Part shown: positions 47,217 to 59,319 of the stretch, piece by piece
Layout: the number at the start of each line of letters is the position of its first letter
How positions within the stretch are numbered: the stretch's first letter is position 1
Source: Annona cherimola
Lineage: Eukaryota; Streptophyta; Magnoliopsida; Magnoliales; Annonaceae
Direction of reading: 5' to 3'
NCBI GenBank assembly: GCA_030490835.1
Contig: CM059971.1
Location: forward strand, 3,542,545-3,606,544
DNA: 64,000 nucleotides
Notes under the pieces: model-generated
Database searches by the model: none
What the model was told of the DNA's origin: nothing
What the model saw: the letters and a program-made list of their open reading frames with translations, nothing else
Translations under genes and position numbers: made by a program

Positions 47217-50200
47217 AAAATTGGTAAAAATTTGATCTATAGATTAAATACAAGTAGATTAACATGTTTTTAAAATAAATTTCTAAAAAAATATGTTAAA
47301 ATAAATTTCTAAAAGAATATGTTTTTTGGACAAGATCATTTTGCTTTTTCCTACAGCCGTATCTAAGCCAAAAAATGTCCGCCTTCGTCAGTTGGTTTGA
47401 ATCTTCTCAACGGTAATATATTTTTGACTTGCATATCATATGTTGATATGCAATGATGAAAAATTTTCATATATTATAAATAAAATTTTATTTAATAAAA
47501 AATTATTTTATCATATGTTGATAATATTGAAATTTTTTATCATGTGTTGATAAAAGTGAAATTTTGTAATATGTTGATAATAATAAAATTTTATTTATCA
47601 TATGTTGATAACGAAAGTATTTTTTTTTTGTTATAAGTTGATACATTAGCCTATATCTAATATTATTCTTATATACCACAAGAGTGGGAACGGAATCTTC
47701 GTTCAGTGGGCCCATGCATGTTCGACTCTCACTGTGGGGATTTCGAACTTATTTGGGGTGGGGGCATTTGAGTAGTCTTCCTTTATATTAGGTGGGAGCT
47801 CTTAGTCTCCCCAGTTTATATTCGGAAGCTTGTTGTCTTCCTTGGGAAAAATTGTTAGTATTGTCTCAGAGCTTTGAATGTAATATGAACTGAAATATGT
47901 TGTAAATATATTGTAATAAAAAATATTATTCTTATATTAAAAGTAGTTTACATATTTATGTAGAGATATAATTTTATAAACAGAAATAATTATATGGAAA
48001 CAAATTACCTTTGTTTGTCTAGCCCTTTTTTTTATAAAACATATAATTTTTTTATAGTACATAAAAACCAAGTATTATTAAATCTGTGAGTTATGTATGG
48101 GGTTGATATTAATGCCAAGCATAAGAAGAGGCGAAATATTTCATTGCCTTCAATTCATCAGGTGCAAAATTCACTTTTTGAAATTTTTTTGAAATTTTTT
48201 ATAAAATTATTAATCCAGGACTATTTAATTTATAAATGAAGTTTTACCATTTTTGTGATTTGTACGTATGTTTTTCTGATTTTTAAAAAACGGGGTTTTT
48301 GTAGTCATTTTTAAATGATTAAAATACCCTTCTTTCTATACTTTAAATATGGCTAGATTAATGGTTTTATAAAAAGATTTTCACAAAAAAACTTCAAAAA
48401 AAAAGTGTGTTTTATGCATTGAAACATTCCTCGAAGAAGAGACCATGCCGAATTTTTTTTGGTTCCTAGTATCAACGCGCGTCTTTTTGGAAGTTTGATT
48501 TTTATTAATGTCCTCTGTTTCTATTATAACTTCGGCTTTTAGCTTTTACAGGAGTTTAGTTTTGTACAAACTTCTTAGTCCATTGTTGAAATCCTACATT
48601 AAATTCGCTAGTTAATATATCATAATTGGTAACCAACCTATTTGCTTTTGTATTTTTTTTTTATTTGTGAGGATTAATATGGTTTATGAAACTAATATGG
48701 AAAAGTATGATCAATGGTTCCTATTCAATGTTCTTCAATTTCTAAGACTTCCCTCATAAGTTGACCATATAACAATTTGTTCGCATCTTATTGGATCCAT
48801 GCATACAAGGGCTTAAGTATTGATTAATTCCATATCTTTGTTGTAGAACGACCTAACTAACTAACCAACAAAAGTTATGTTTTGGGGTTGTGAAATTCTG
48901 AATGATTATTTTTTATTAATTCATATCAATTATTTATTTTGATTGGTTCCATAAATAATAATATAAATAATGAAACTATATAGACTAAGCCTTTGTGGTT
49001 TACTGGAATAAGAAAAATAAATTCATAACATTATATTTTAAAGTTAATTCTTATATATTTAATATTGATGAATCAAATTAAAAATATATATTTTGATTTA
49101 AATTTAATTCTGAGTGAATTATAACATTGTCCAAATTTAATTCTTAGTAAATTAAATACATATTGGAGGTATCGACACTGATAATAAAAAATAACTTCAA
49201 TAAGTACAATTAAAGTTCTATTACACGACAAGAAGTTCGTGTTTAGGCTGGAGATTCAAAGGCAATTTAGAAGTGGACTCGTGATAATTTAATTAAGACT
49301 TTATAAATGTAGGGAGAGCTTTCCCACAACCTTACCTATTAATTGGCTGACCATAGTAGCTATGTGTAGATTTTAATTGTTCTTAAAATTCGAAAAGTAA
49401 ATTCATATGTTAGGTGAATGGACTAATAATACTCAAATGTTTGGAGTAAGAGAATTAATTATATGATGTAAATATTTTTGATAATACTCATATTTTTGTT
49501 ATTATTTTTTTCTTCTAAATAAACTTGGTTTATCACAAGACAATATTGCGTCCTTATTTGTTAATTGGTGTAGCGTAGACGTTCGGTGGGAAACATCGGT
49601 AGACATACCATAGCAAAAGAGACTAGGCTTGTAAGACAAATACATACTCCCCATATTGAGGTGAATTTATAGTCTTATTTAATTTACATTTAATTTTTGC
49701 TACAGCTGTATTAGAGCAAGAAAATGTCTTCCTTGCCAGTTGGTTTGAATATTCTCAACATTAATATTGTTCTGATTCGCATGTTATATGTTGATAATAA
49801 TGACGAAAAATTTTCATATATTGTAAACAAAATTTTATTTAATCAAAGGTTGATAATAAATTTTTTAGTCATGGGTTGATAATAATAAAATTTTATTTAT
49901 CATATGTCGATGACAGAAATAAATTTTTTGTGATAAGTTGATAAATTATTAGTCTAGATCTAGTATTATACTTATATTAGACTTAGTTTATAAATAGAAA
50001 AAATTATATGGAAAAAATTACCTCCGTTTATCTTGCTCTTTTTTTACCCAAAGTATATAGTTTTTTATAGTAGGAAAAAACCGAGTCCAATTAAATCTCG
50101 GAGTTATATATGTGACCTAGCAATTTGTGTTGATATTAATATCATGCGTAAGGAGAGACTATGCCACAATTGTGTGCGCGTGTCTTTTGGGAGTCCGTTG

Positions 50201-53200
50201 TTGACTGATTTAATGTGAGCTTTTATAGGAGTTTGATATTGTTGTTTAAACTTCTTGCTCCATAATTGAAATGTTTCAATTTGGTTTTTCCCTACTTTAA
50301 ATTTGCTAGTTAATATATCATAATTGGTAACTAATTTATTTGCTTTTTAGTTTTTTTTAATCAAACTTACTTTTATGAAACCCTTTCTTCTATATAACCT
50401 TTTATATTTTTAAAAATCTTACTTGTTGATGGAAAATTTATTTTATCAATTATATTTATCATCATTTATATTATTACAGAAACTCTCTCATTTGTTAGTA
50501 TTAATGTATATGAGCTATATCTATAAATATGTAAAATAAATGTAACAAAATAATTTTTAAGTAGTATTTTCTGCTTCTAAACTATCTAAAACATTATTAT
50601 TATGTAGATAAATGATTTTATACATCATTACTACATTTTCATACATCTGTGAATGGATCTCAATATTTTTCCTAATTTATAATTTACACATAAATATATT
50701 CATTTTTGAGCAAATAATGGCCCATGTACATATTTTATTCGAATGAAACTTGATTTCTTATATAAATAAATGATATTAAATACAATAAATAGATTAAATT
50801 TTAAATCAATAAGAAACACCTTAAAAATTAACGGGTTTCATTTTTTTTTTAATTTGATGCAGAATTATTATAGAAAAGTATGATCAATGGTTCTTGTTTA
50901 ACGTGCTTTAATTTTTGAGTCCTTTCTCATAAGTTGACCATATAACAATTTATTTACATCATAATTGGATCTATGCACATATAGGTTGGCTTACGTATTG
51001 ATTAATTCAATATCTTTATTGTGGAATAATCTAACTAGCCAACGAATATTTATGTTTTGTGGTTCCGAAATTTTGAATGATTATTTTTTATTAGTTCATA
51101 CATTATTATTTATTTTGATTAGTTCAAATAAGTAATAATGTAAACAATGAAATTACATAGATGAAGCCTTGTGGTTTAATGGAATAAGAAAAATAAATTC
51201 ATAACATTATATTTTAAAATTGATTCTTGGTGAATTAAATATAAAATATATATTTTTGGTTTAAATTTAATTCTAAGGAAATTATAAAATTTTTTAATTT
51301 AATTTTTTAGTAAATTAAATATATATAGGAGTTGTTGACATTAATAATAAAAAATAATTTCAATAAAATATAATTAAAGTTCTATTATACGACCAATATT
51401 AATGTCTAAGCAAAAAGTTCAAAGACAAATTTCTAAAACAGATTCGTGATTATTTAATTAGGATTTTCTAAATGCAAGGAGAAATTTCCATTACCTCACT
51501 GCTTAACTGGCAATCCAAAGAATCTATATGCGGAATTTAATTCCTCTTAAAATTTTTTTTAAAAAAATATTCTTATGTTAGGTGAATGGACCGATAACAC
51601 TCATATCTTGAGTAAAAGAATTAACACATAATATATATATTTTTGGTAGCGCTCATATTTTTTATGATTATTTTTACATGTCGAAATAAACTTGGTTGGT
51701 CAGATGAGGATGCCACATACCTGTTTATTAATTGATGGTGAAAATAAGCAGGTACGTGATTGCTTGCTTTCACCTTACACCGGTTTGGATCATGTAGCGT
51801 CCCGTTATAAGATTGCGCTACGCATATCAGAAATTAGGGAGAGGTTGGATCAGATTGACAGAGAGAAAAACCAGTACAATTTCAGGAGCAGTTCAGGTGA
51901 TGGGCAGGGGCAACTTGTAAGCAGTAGGCCTCCCACAGGTTCGCAGATTGAAGTAAAGATGATTGGCAGAGACCAGGACAAGGTTGAAATCATAAACATG
52001 CTGGTAAACGGAAGTAGTAATGAGGATGGGCAGGTTCGTGTGGCTGCTATTGTTGGCATCGGGGGGCAGGGCAAAACCACTCTTGCCAGGGAAATCTACA
52101 ATGACAAGAGTTTGCAGGTGCATTTTGATTTGATTTCATGGGCTTGTGTAACTGAAATTTTTGATGCGACCAAGGTCATCAAAGCAATTTTGGATGATCT
52201 AAAGGTGAACACTACTGCGCATGAACTAAGCCCATTGCAAAAAGAGCTCCGTGACAAACTAGATGGGAAACGGTTTTTGGTTATTCTGGATGATGTCTGG
52301 AATGAGGAAGAAGAAAAGTGGAATCCAGTAAGGGCTTGTTTAACAAGTGGAGTTGCTGGAAGTAGAATCTTAGTTACAACACGGAAACAGGAAGTAGCAA
52401 CCGCCGTGGGTGCTGTCTACATCCGTGAGTTGCAATGCTTGTCAGAAGATGATTCTTGGAGCTTGTTTAGTGATAAAGCTTTCGTTGGGAGAAATGATAA
52501 AGACCGTTCTGATTTACAAGATATAGCAAGAAAAATTGTCAGCAAGTGCAGAGGAGTGCCCCTTTCAATCAAGGTCATGGGAAGTGTCATGAATGGCATG
52601 ACGTCAGCAGAAGATTGGCAAAACACTTTGGAGAGTGGAATGTGGTCACTACCAGAAGCCGAAAATAAAATTTTACCTGCATTGTGGCTCAGCTATTATA
52701 ATCTTCCACCGCCTTTGAAACAATGTTTTGCATATTGTTCTATATACAAAAAGGATGAAGTGATGGCTAAGGATGAGTTGGTTAAATTGTGGGTTGCACA
52801 GGGTTTTATTCATGCAAAGGGAGTTAGAAAAGTGGAAGACATTGCTGCAGGACATTTTGATGGTTTAGTGGCGCGGTCTATGTTCCAAAAAGCCGAAAGT
52901 GATGGAAGTTATTGTACAATGCACGACCTTCTTCATGATTTAGCAGAACTCATCACAGAGGATGAAACTTACGTCTATGTGGGTGACAAGTCAAACCAAT
53001 GTCCTGCTAATATCCGTCACGCATCTTTACTTTCAAGCAAAAATAACCCCAACATCAATTTCATTTCTTCTCGTGGAGCAAAAACATTGCGAACACTTTT
53101 TCTACATGATGTTGATAAAACTGATACAAGCCTTGATAATTTGTTTCAACAAGCAAGATTTCTCAGGGCATTGGTTTTTAGAGGTTCAAAAATTAAGAAA

Positions 53201-55915
53201 TTGCCAAGAACTATTTGGAAACTAAAGCATTTGAGATATTTGGATTTGTCTTTCTCTTGGATAATGGAGTTTCCGAATATCATCAGCAAAATGAAGCACT
53301 TGAAATATCTGGAGTTGAAGAATTCAGAATTGCGAGAGGTACCAAATGTCATTGGAAAATTAAAGCAATTGGCATATCTGGACTTATCTTATTTGAAAAT
53401 GGTTGAGTTGCCAGAATCAGTAAGTTATCTCCACAATTTGCACACCTTGAAACTCAATGATTGTTCTAAACTGAAAATATTACCAAGAGGTATGGGCGGA
53501 ATGATTGGATTGAGACATCTTGAAATCGTGAGGACCGATAGCCTTGAGTATCTACCGGAAGGGATGGGTAGAATGACTTCTCTCAAAACATTAAGTAAAT
53601 TCATTGTGGGAGGTGAAGGGGGATGTGAGGTTAATGAACTGCAGCAACTCAATTGTCTCCAAGGAAGTTTAGTAGTACAAAACCTAGACAAGGTGTCGAG
53701 TACTCGAGAAGCCTGTAAAGCAAAATTACAGAACAAGCCAAACCTTCGGAGATTGGTTTTGGAAATGTCAGCATATAGGGTTGAAGCGGCAGCGGCCTCA
53801 GGAAGAGATGATGCAGAGATAGAGAGGATGGATGGTATACTTCAAGGCCTACGTCCTCATGAGAATCTTGAAGAATTGGAACTAGATTGCAATCGGCGCA
53901 ATTTAAAGTTTCCGAGTTGGTTGGAGGATTTGTCTTTCACAAAGTTAACCAAGTTGAAAATACAAGGTTTTGTTATTCGGTGTGAACAGAATAATCTGCC
54001 TGGGCTAGGGAAGTTACCTGCACTCAAATATCTCAGTTTGGTAGATATTGATTTGAAAAAGGTGGGTCATGAGTTCTACTATGGGAATAATAGCACTGAT
54101 GTTTTTGCAAGAGGAATAAAATCAGTATTTCCAGAGCTGGAACAACTAATTTTCAAGGACATGCCTGAATTAGAGGAGTGGGAGTTGATGTCAAAACCTA
54201 ATCGAAATGTAATAATTATGCCACGTCTTTCTACGTTGAAGCTTGAAAATTGTCCAAAATTGACAGGGTTGCCTAATCACCTTGCCAATGCTCCTCTAAC
54301 AAATCTAGTGATATCTGGCTGCCAGAGACTTAAACGGATAGAGTGCTCATCTTCTTTTTCGCTCCTTGAAAAAATCAATTTACGCAGTAGCAGTGAATTT
54401 TTCTCAAGTGGTCTACCGCATCTTCCAAAACTTAAGAAACTTCTCATTCGAGAAATCAAAACTCTCCCAAATGAAGGATGGGAGCGCTCATTGGTTTTAC
54501 AAAAACTTCAAATTCGCAATTGCTTTGAATTGAAGTCTCTGCCTGATGGGTTAACACAACTTCAGTCACTTGAGAATCTTGAAATTGATGGATGCTGCAA
54601 AATTGAGTCATTGCCTGATGGATTGGGACAACTCAAGAAACTTCAGTCGCTCGAGCTTAATGGTTTACAATTGTTGACTTATCTGCCAAATTCATTAGGA
54701 CAGTTGGAGTCATTAGAACACCTTCATGTCCTTGATTCAAAGAAATTACAATCATTGCCGGAGGGATTGGAACAATTGAAAATACTTAAGTCACTCAAAA
54801 TCAGCAATGCAGAAGAATTGACTTGTTTACCTAATTCACTAGCACAGCTTGAGTTGCTGGAGGAGCTTGATATTAGCGGCTTAAAGAAATTAGAATCACT
54901 GCCTGAAGGGTTGGAAGGATTCAAGAAACTCAAGTCACTTGAAATCAGGGATGTAGAAATGATGACTTGTCTGCCTAATTCACTAGGGCAGTTGAAGTCA
55001 TTAGAGAAACTTTATATCAATTGCTTGAAGAATTTACAGTCACTGCCTCAAGAGTTGGGACAACTCAAGAAACTCAAGTCGCTCACAATTGAAGGTGCAG
55101 AAGAGCTTACTTGTTTGCCAGATTCACTATGGCAGCTGGAGTCACTGGAGGATTTTGAAATATATGACTTAGCAAAATTGGAGTCACTGCCTCAAGAGTT
55201 GGGACAACTCAAGAGACTCAAGTCGCTCACAATCGAAGGTGCAGAAGAGCTTACTTGTTTGCCAGATTCACTATGGCAGCTGGAGTCACTGGAGGATTTT
55301 GAAATATATGGCTTAGCAAAATTGGAGTCACTGCCTCAAGAGTTGGGACAACTCAAGAAACTCAAGTGGCTCACAATCAAAGGTGCAGAAGAGCTTACTT
55401 GTTTGCCAGATTCACTATGGCAGCTGGAGTCACTGGAGGGTTTTCAAATCAATGGCTTAGCAAAATTGGAGTCATTGCCTCATTCGTTAGTACAACTAAA
55501 GAAACTCGAGAATCTCGCAATTCTAAATATGGAAGGCTTGGCTAATCTTCCTCAGTCATTGGAACAGCTTCAATCATTGAAGACACTTAATATCAGCCAA
55601 TGCGGGAAATTAAAATCATTGCCCCATCAGTTGGGACGACTTAAGTCACTAAAGAGCCTTACAATCGGTGGGTTGACGGAATTGAAATCGTTGCCTCGGT
55701 GGTTGGTACAACTCAAGGCACTCGAAGACTTGGCCATCTCAGATTGCATGGCTTTGAGGTCGCTTCCTCGTTGGTTGAAAGATCTTCCACTTCTCCGATG
55801 CTTGTCTATCCATCATTGTCCACTATTGTCCGAGAGATACAAGAAGGAAGGAGGTGATGACTGGTCTAAGATTTTACAAATCCCTTGGATCATTATAGAT
55901 GGCAAATATATCTAA
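45609..55915 (+). CDS. NLR2: intact CC-NB-LRR disease-resistance protein
   Basis: Two exons, 45609-45908 and 51752-55915, join in phase 0 to encode 1487 residues. CNL receptors detect pathogen effectors in the cytosol and trigger defence through a nucleotide-switched NB-ARC domain. Residues about 1-100: Rx-type CC with YDIDDLLDDW. Then P-loop GIGGQGKTT (about 202-210), kinase-2 FLVILDDVW (275-283), RNBS-B GSRILVTTR (303-311), GVPLSIKV (near 368), CFAYCSIYKKD (425-435) and MHD (490-492). LRRs run from about 560 to the C-terminus. The later repeats are regular L-SLP-xLxQLxxL units, with three near-identical 48-residue blocks encoded at 55057-55488. The ATG context is ACCATGGCTG. No integrated domain or transit signal is seen. 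Long for a CNL because of the extended LRR. Specificity cannot be inferred. Confidence 0.9.
45909..45984 (+). repeat. Duplicate of exon-2 start at the 5' edge of the NLR2 intron
   Basis: Resembles 51752-51827 (peptides VHACFLSPYIALD and VRDCLLSPYTGLD, both followed shortly by YKIA). Same arrangement as NLR1. Confidence 0.75.
46220..46600. mobile_element. Fold-back MITE with perfect 10-bp target duplication
   Basis: Flanked by TTTTGTAATG at 46210-46219 and 46601-46610. Ortholog of 5054-5431; its perfect flanks confirm the element limits. Confidence 0.85.
46951..47344. mobile_element. Fold-back MITE (GATC-tip) with 9-bp target duplication
   Basis: Flanked by TTTTTCCTA at 46942-46950 and 47345-47353. 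Ortholog of 5591-5949, which lost its left target copy. The neighbouring 46760-46920 is a GTGTTTGG-family MITE relic missing from copy 1. Confidence 0.8.
47440..47650 (+). repeat. ATGTTGATAA-rich short repeat array
   Basis: At least five spaced occurrences of (A/T)TGTTGAT(A)A between AAATTTT-rich linkers, spaced about 30-45 bp. A related array lies at about 49780-49945 in the same intron. Both are missing from copy 1, which goes straight from ATGTCTGCC to TATATCTAATATT near 5985. Confidence 0.6.
47675..47922 (+). mobile_element. SINE-like retroposon with perfect 15-bp target duplication
   Basis: 248 bp starting ACCACAAGAGTGGGAACGG, with a B-box-like ATGTTCGACTC and an A-rich end GTAATAAAAA. 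Flanked by ATATTATTCTTATAT at 47660-47674 and 47923-47937. The empty site is intact in copy 1 near 5997. The A-box is unclear, so the tRNA origin is less certain than for 44702-44984. Confidence 0.8.
48133..48433. mobile_element. Fold-back MITE with 10-bp target duplication
   Basis: Flanked by AAGAAGAGGC (48123-48132) and AAGAAGAGAC (48434-48443). Ortholog of 6206-6546; right arm internally deleted. Confidence 0.7.
48680..51745 (+). repeat. Internal tandem duplication within the NLR2 intron
   Basis: About 48680-49590 and 50870-51745 are diverged direct repeats. Similarity of 47350-47470 with 49700-49830 suggests the unit is over 2 kb. Only the second repeat keeps the acceptor. Confidence 0.6.
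55057..55488 (+). repeat. Three 144-bp LRR-coding tandem repeats
   Basis: Each unit encodes 48 residues (two LRRs) starting LGQLKKLKSLTIEGAEELTC. GGGACAACTC recurs at 55057, 55201 and 55345 with exact 144-bp spacing, and units differ at only a few bases. NLR1 has one unit at the matching place (near 12765), so NLR2 gained two units or NLR1 lost them. Confidence 0.9.
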
Positions 55916-58400
55916 GTGAATCATTTGTACCAGTGATGAGTTTCAAATTCCAATCAGGTACTCTCTTAAATTGTAATCAAGATCTAAAGTTAAGCTTGCT
56001 GAGAAGCGCTTTCAAAATTGGTATTAATTGCCATTTATCCACTGAAATCCTCTTTGTTTTTGCAGTTTTCGACTGTGCAATCATTTCATGGGAGGCCCAT
56101 TGTAAAAAAAAAAAGGGAAAAAAAGGTATGCATGCCTCTGATTAACCCGTACTACGATACTTTGTATTCGCTGCTTTTTAATTTCTAGATTCATTTTTTA
56201 AAAATTTTTGGGAATTCCGATTATGGAAAGCTTTTTAAAGAAAGATTTCTTTGTTATTTGCAGCTATTAGAATATTTTGAAAAAATGTGATTAAATTTAT
56301 GAGTTACTAACAACAATTTATGCACTCTTAAGTCTCTAACAAAGAAGACGCGAGACTCATCATTTGCAAGTATGAAGATCTACTAGCATTCTAATTCATC
56401 TCGTTCTCTTCCCTTGAAGTAGGTGTCATCATTGACCATATTAATATTGGGCTAGCTGTTTTCTTGAGACGAGAAAATCAAGTGGATGGTGAAGTATCAA
56501 ACCTCTTATATTTCTTGTAAGGAATCTTTAAAAAAGGCGATGTTGGATTTTTCCTCTCCTATGTGAACATCGCTTCATGTGCTATTGGGCTCACGTGAAG
56601 GGTCTTTCCAAGTGTGTGTAGTTCATTTTGTAACTAATTTTTGAAAATTGATTCTATTTTGTTTTTTATTTCTTTCTGCAGTGCTTGTTGACATCTGACC
56701 TGTTTTGTTGAAATTTATCCATTTAATAATAATGACATCCTCTAGTTTTCATTAGAAAAGACATTGCATTGTAGTCCGTTATTATATAGCGAAGGATTTG
56801 CTTGGATGCTGTAGCCTTTTCCCTTTCACGAAAAGGGTTTTCCACGTAAAATTATAAGGTTTTTTTTTTTTAGTTCGATTTTTTATCATGTAATTTATTT
56901 TCCACGTTGCCCGTTTTATTTGAGTAAAAAATTGAATCTGTGCTAGGTGATGGAAAGATAGAAAAGACATATTTCTGGTAAGAAGCTTTGGAAGCTTTGG
57001 TGATACATGTGGGTAAAACTTAATTTATTTGTTAAACCATATTTCTAAAATGCAATGGGTGGAGTGGAAATCATCTAGGTAAGTCAATTTCGTGAATCAA
57101 AACCCTTCTTATATATCCTAAATAAGATACACACATATGCATATAATGAACCCATTGTTGTTGATTACCATTAAATTTAGTGTTTTGCTTCTATAAAATC
57201 ACTTTCATACGTAACTCTTTATTATTAGCATTTTGATGTTTGGTTGAAAATCTACTCTTCATCTTTAGCGTCATTTCTATTATTATGAAAGATACACACA
57301 TATGCATATAATGAGAATGTGTTGATGCTTATTCTCACATATCAATTTATGAGTTGCTGGTGACTTTTCACCGGGAATTCTTTCAAGCGTTATCATCCTG
57401 TTATTTGGGGTTAAAAGAGTACAAGTGTATTTTCCTTAAGTTCTTTTAATTTTTTAATAAAAATATTCTTTATAAATATATTTAATTTAGGGCTATAATA
57501 CTGTTCATCCAGGTACTAACAAATTTTAAAAATTAAAAAATGTGTTAAATACACCTCCGAGCGTTTAGTTTCCACTGTTTAATTGATATACCGAGTTTTA
57601 TCATTTTTGTATGTGTACTTTTTTCCAAAAATTAAAAATTTTGGAGGGTATTTAAGTCTTTTTCATCCCTAAAAAAGTTGGCTTTTGAATATCAAAAAGT
57701 ATATACATAACTCTCTCTATTATTAGCATCTTGATGTTTGGTTGAAAATCTATTCTTCATCTATAGCATCATTTTTATTATTGTGGAAACTCTTTTATTT
57801 GTCTACTCTCACTATACATTAAGTGTTGTTTTCAAATGCGTACAAGTAGCATAATAAAACATTTTAAGGCTAAATATTAATTTTAAACTAATATTTTCAA
57901 TATCTAAACTATCTAAAATATCATTATTACATGGACGAAAGATTTCATAAAATATTATCGCATTTTAATACTTATGTGCATTGTCCTAATGTACATTTGA
58001 GTATATTTATTTTTAAGAAAATCTATCCCATGCACATTTTTGATTTAGATGAAACTTAGTGTTCTAGCTAAATAAATATTAATAAACTGATTGAATTTTC
58101 CTCAATCATCAACATTTCCGAATCCATATTTGGAAACATATATATGTAAGGAACGCCCTACTAGCTAATTGACAATCCAAGTCACCTGGTTTAACATGAT
58201 CTTAAGCTTGGAAGTACTTCTGCAGCCAATTAGTTGTAAATAGAATTTTATCAGTAAGATGGTGGCCGATGGAATTAATTAATTAATTAATGCTGTGATT
58301 AATTAGTAGATGGCTAACACGAGAATAAGGCTACCCTAATCCTTCCAAATTCATCTAACGTTGCCTAAATGCTTTTCTTTTTTCTGTCAACATTAGTTGG
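55916..58400 (+). other. 3' flank of NLR2
   Basis: Aligns with 13335-15330; no separate gene seen. About 57205-57290 and 57704-57790 are duplicates (both with TTGATGTTTGGTTGAAAATC) enclosing about 410 bp absent from copy 1. That insert includes TTTTCACCGGGAATTC and fold-back-like arms near 57590-57690. Confidence 0.5.
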
Positions 58401-58639
58401 CTTTGCCAGAACAAGCTTTTGATAAATTTTAGATAATTTGTAAAATATGACTTACATGCTATGAACATTCATCCCTGTGAACAATACAAATGCCGAGATG
58501 ACTATCATAATTGCACTGACTTCGAAAGTTAAAAGTAAGATTAATGAATCCGTACTTTAGTGTTGAAGAGCTCAGTAGAAAAATCATAATCATACAATTC
58601 AGCACCTTCACAGGCAGGTTATGTCCACCCTTATTGCGA

Positions 58640-58690
58640 ATGCATTTGAGAACAAAACAATTGCAACTCTCTCAAATACAAAATGAGTCC
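58640..58690 (-). pseudogene. Scrap of the last MPP-beta exon
   Basis: On the minus strand TTTGTATTTGAGAGAGTTGC matches the acceptor and start of the last exon of the larger relic (TTTGTATTTCAGAGAGTTGT near 15430). Only about 40-50 bp remain; the acceptor is mutated. Confidence 0.55.
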
Positions 58691-58749
58691 GGTTTCACTG
58701 CAAACGTTTTTACGTTTGCTTAATATGCAAATGCCACATCTACCGTCGA

Positions 58750-59288
58750 TTTAAGATGGAGGGTTGAGATTCGCTAGGGTAAAATTGGAAGATGAAAATT
58801 ACGGGCGCATGGATACTTGCATGTAGGAAATGTGGCATTGAAAAACTTCCCCGTAAGGGACTTTCGTTGACAGGAGAGAAAGGACCTGCGTCGACAGGAG
58901 AGAGAGAACAGAGAGATCAAAGGAGAAGTTGTGCGTCGACAGGAGAGAAAGCTTCCCCAGTCACCGTCGCCGGAGAGAAGGAGAGATTGCAAGGGGGGAT
59001 CGCAGAAGAGGATTTGCTGAAATCGGTCCTTGAATCGGGGCTGCTTATTGTTTTAAGTTCATGTACATGGAATTGGGGCTGCTACGCATTATCTGTTTGG
59101 TTATTTCACTTCTCACTTGGTTTTTCATGTTTGGTCAGCTCGAACTCGTCCTTACCGTGCTGTTTATGTGTATCTGATTTCGTGTCTTTGACCTGTCTTG
59201 AAAAGTCGGCTTCCATGGAATAAATCCATCTACATTAGCGCTGAGAAAACAACAGAACCATCTTCTGTCTGCTTTGGATTTCTACTTA
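58750..59288 (+). other. GC-richer leader-like region with GACAGGAGAGA repeats
   Basis: The block (T/C)GACAGGAGAGA(A/G) occurs three times (58869, 58893 and 58938), followed by CACCGTCGCCGGAGAGAAGG. An ATG frame from 58792 runs 143 codons but has no recognisable domain. Together with the CT run just downstream, it looks like a promoter-proximal or 5' UTR exon of a plus-strand gene whose coding part is not visible. Inference only. Confidence 0.3.
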
Positions 59289-59319
59289 TTCTCTCTCTCA
59301 CTCTCTCTCTCTCTCTCTA
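59289..59319. repeat. (CT)n microsatellite
   Basis: CTCTCTCTC... with one interruption (CACTCTC). Such tracts are common in plant 5' leaders. Confidence 0.9.

Larger units (their letters stand above)
45909..51751 (+). other. Large phase-0 intron of NLR2
   Basis: 5843 bp between AAG|GTACAT and AAGCAG|GTACGT. Same position and phase as in NLR1. Contains three fold-backs, one SINE, repeat arrays rich in ATGTTGATAA, and an internal tandem duplication. Read-through stops at the TGA ending at 45986, giving a 125-residue CC-only product. Confidence 0.75.
41755..58690 (+). repeat. Segmental duplication, copy 2 (carries NLR2)
   Basis: Direct counterpart of 1797-15440. The left edge is inside DNA continuous with P450-B. 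The right edge includes a remnant of the last MPP-beta exon near 58640-58690, so the duplicated block once linked P450, NLR and MPP-beta. Confidence 0.85.
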
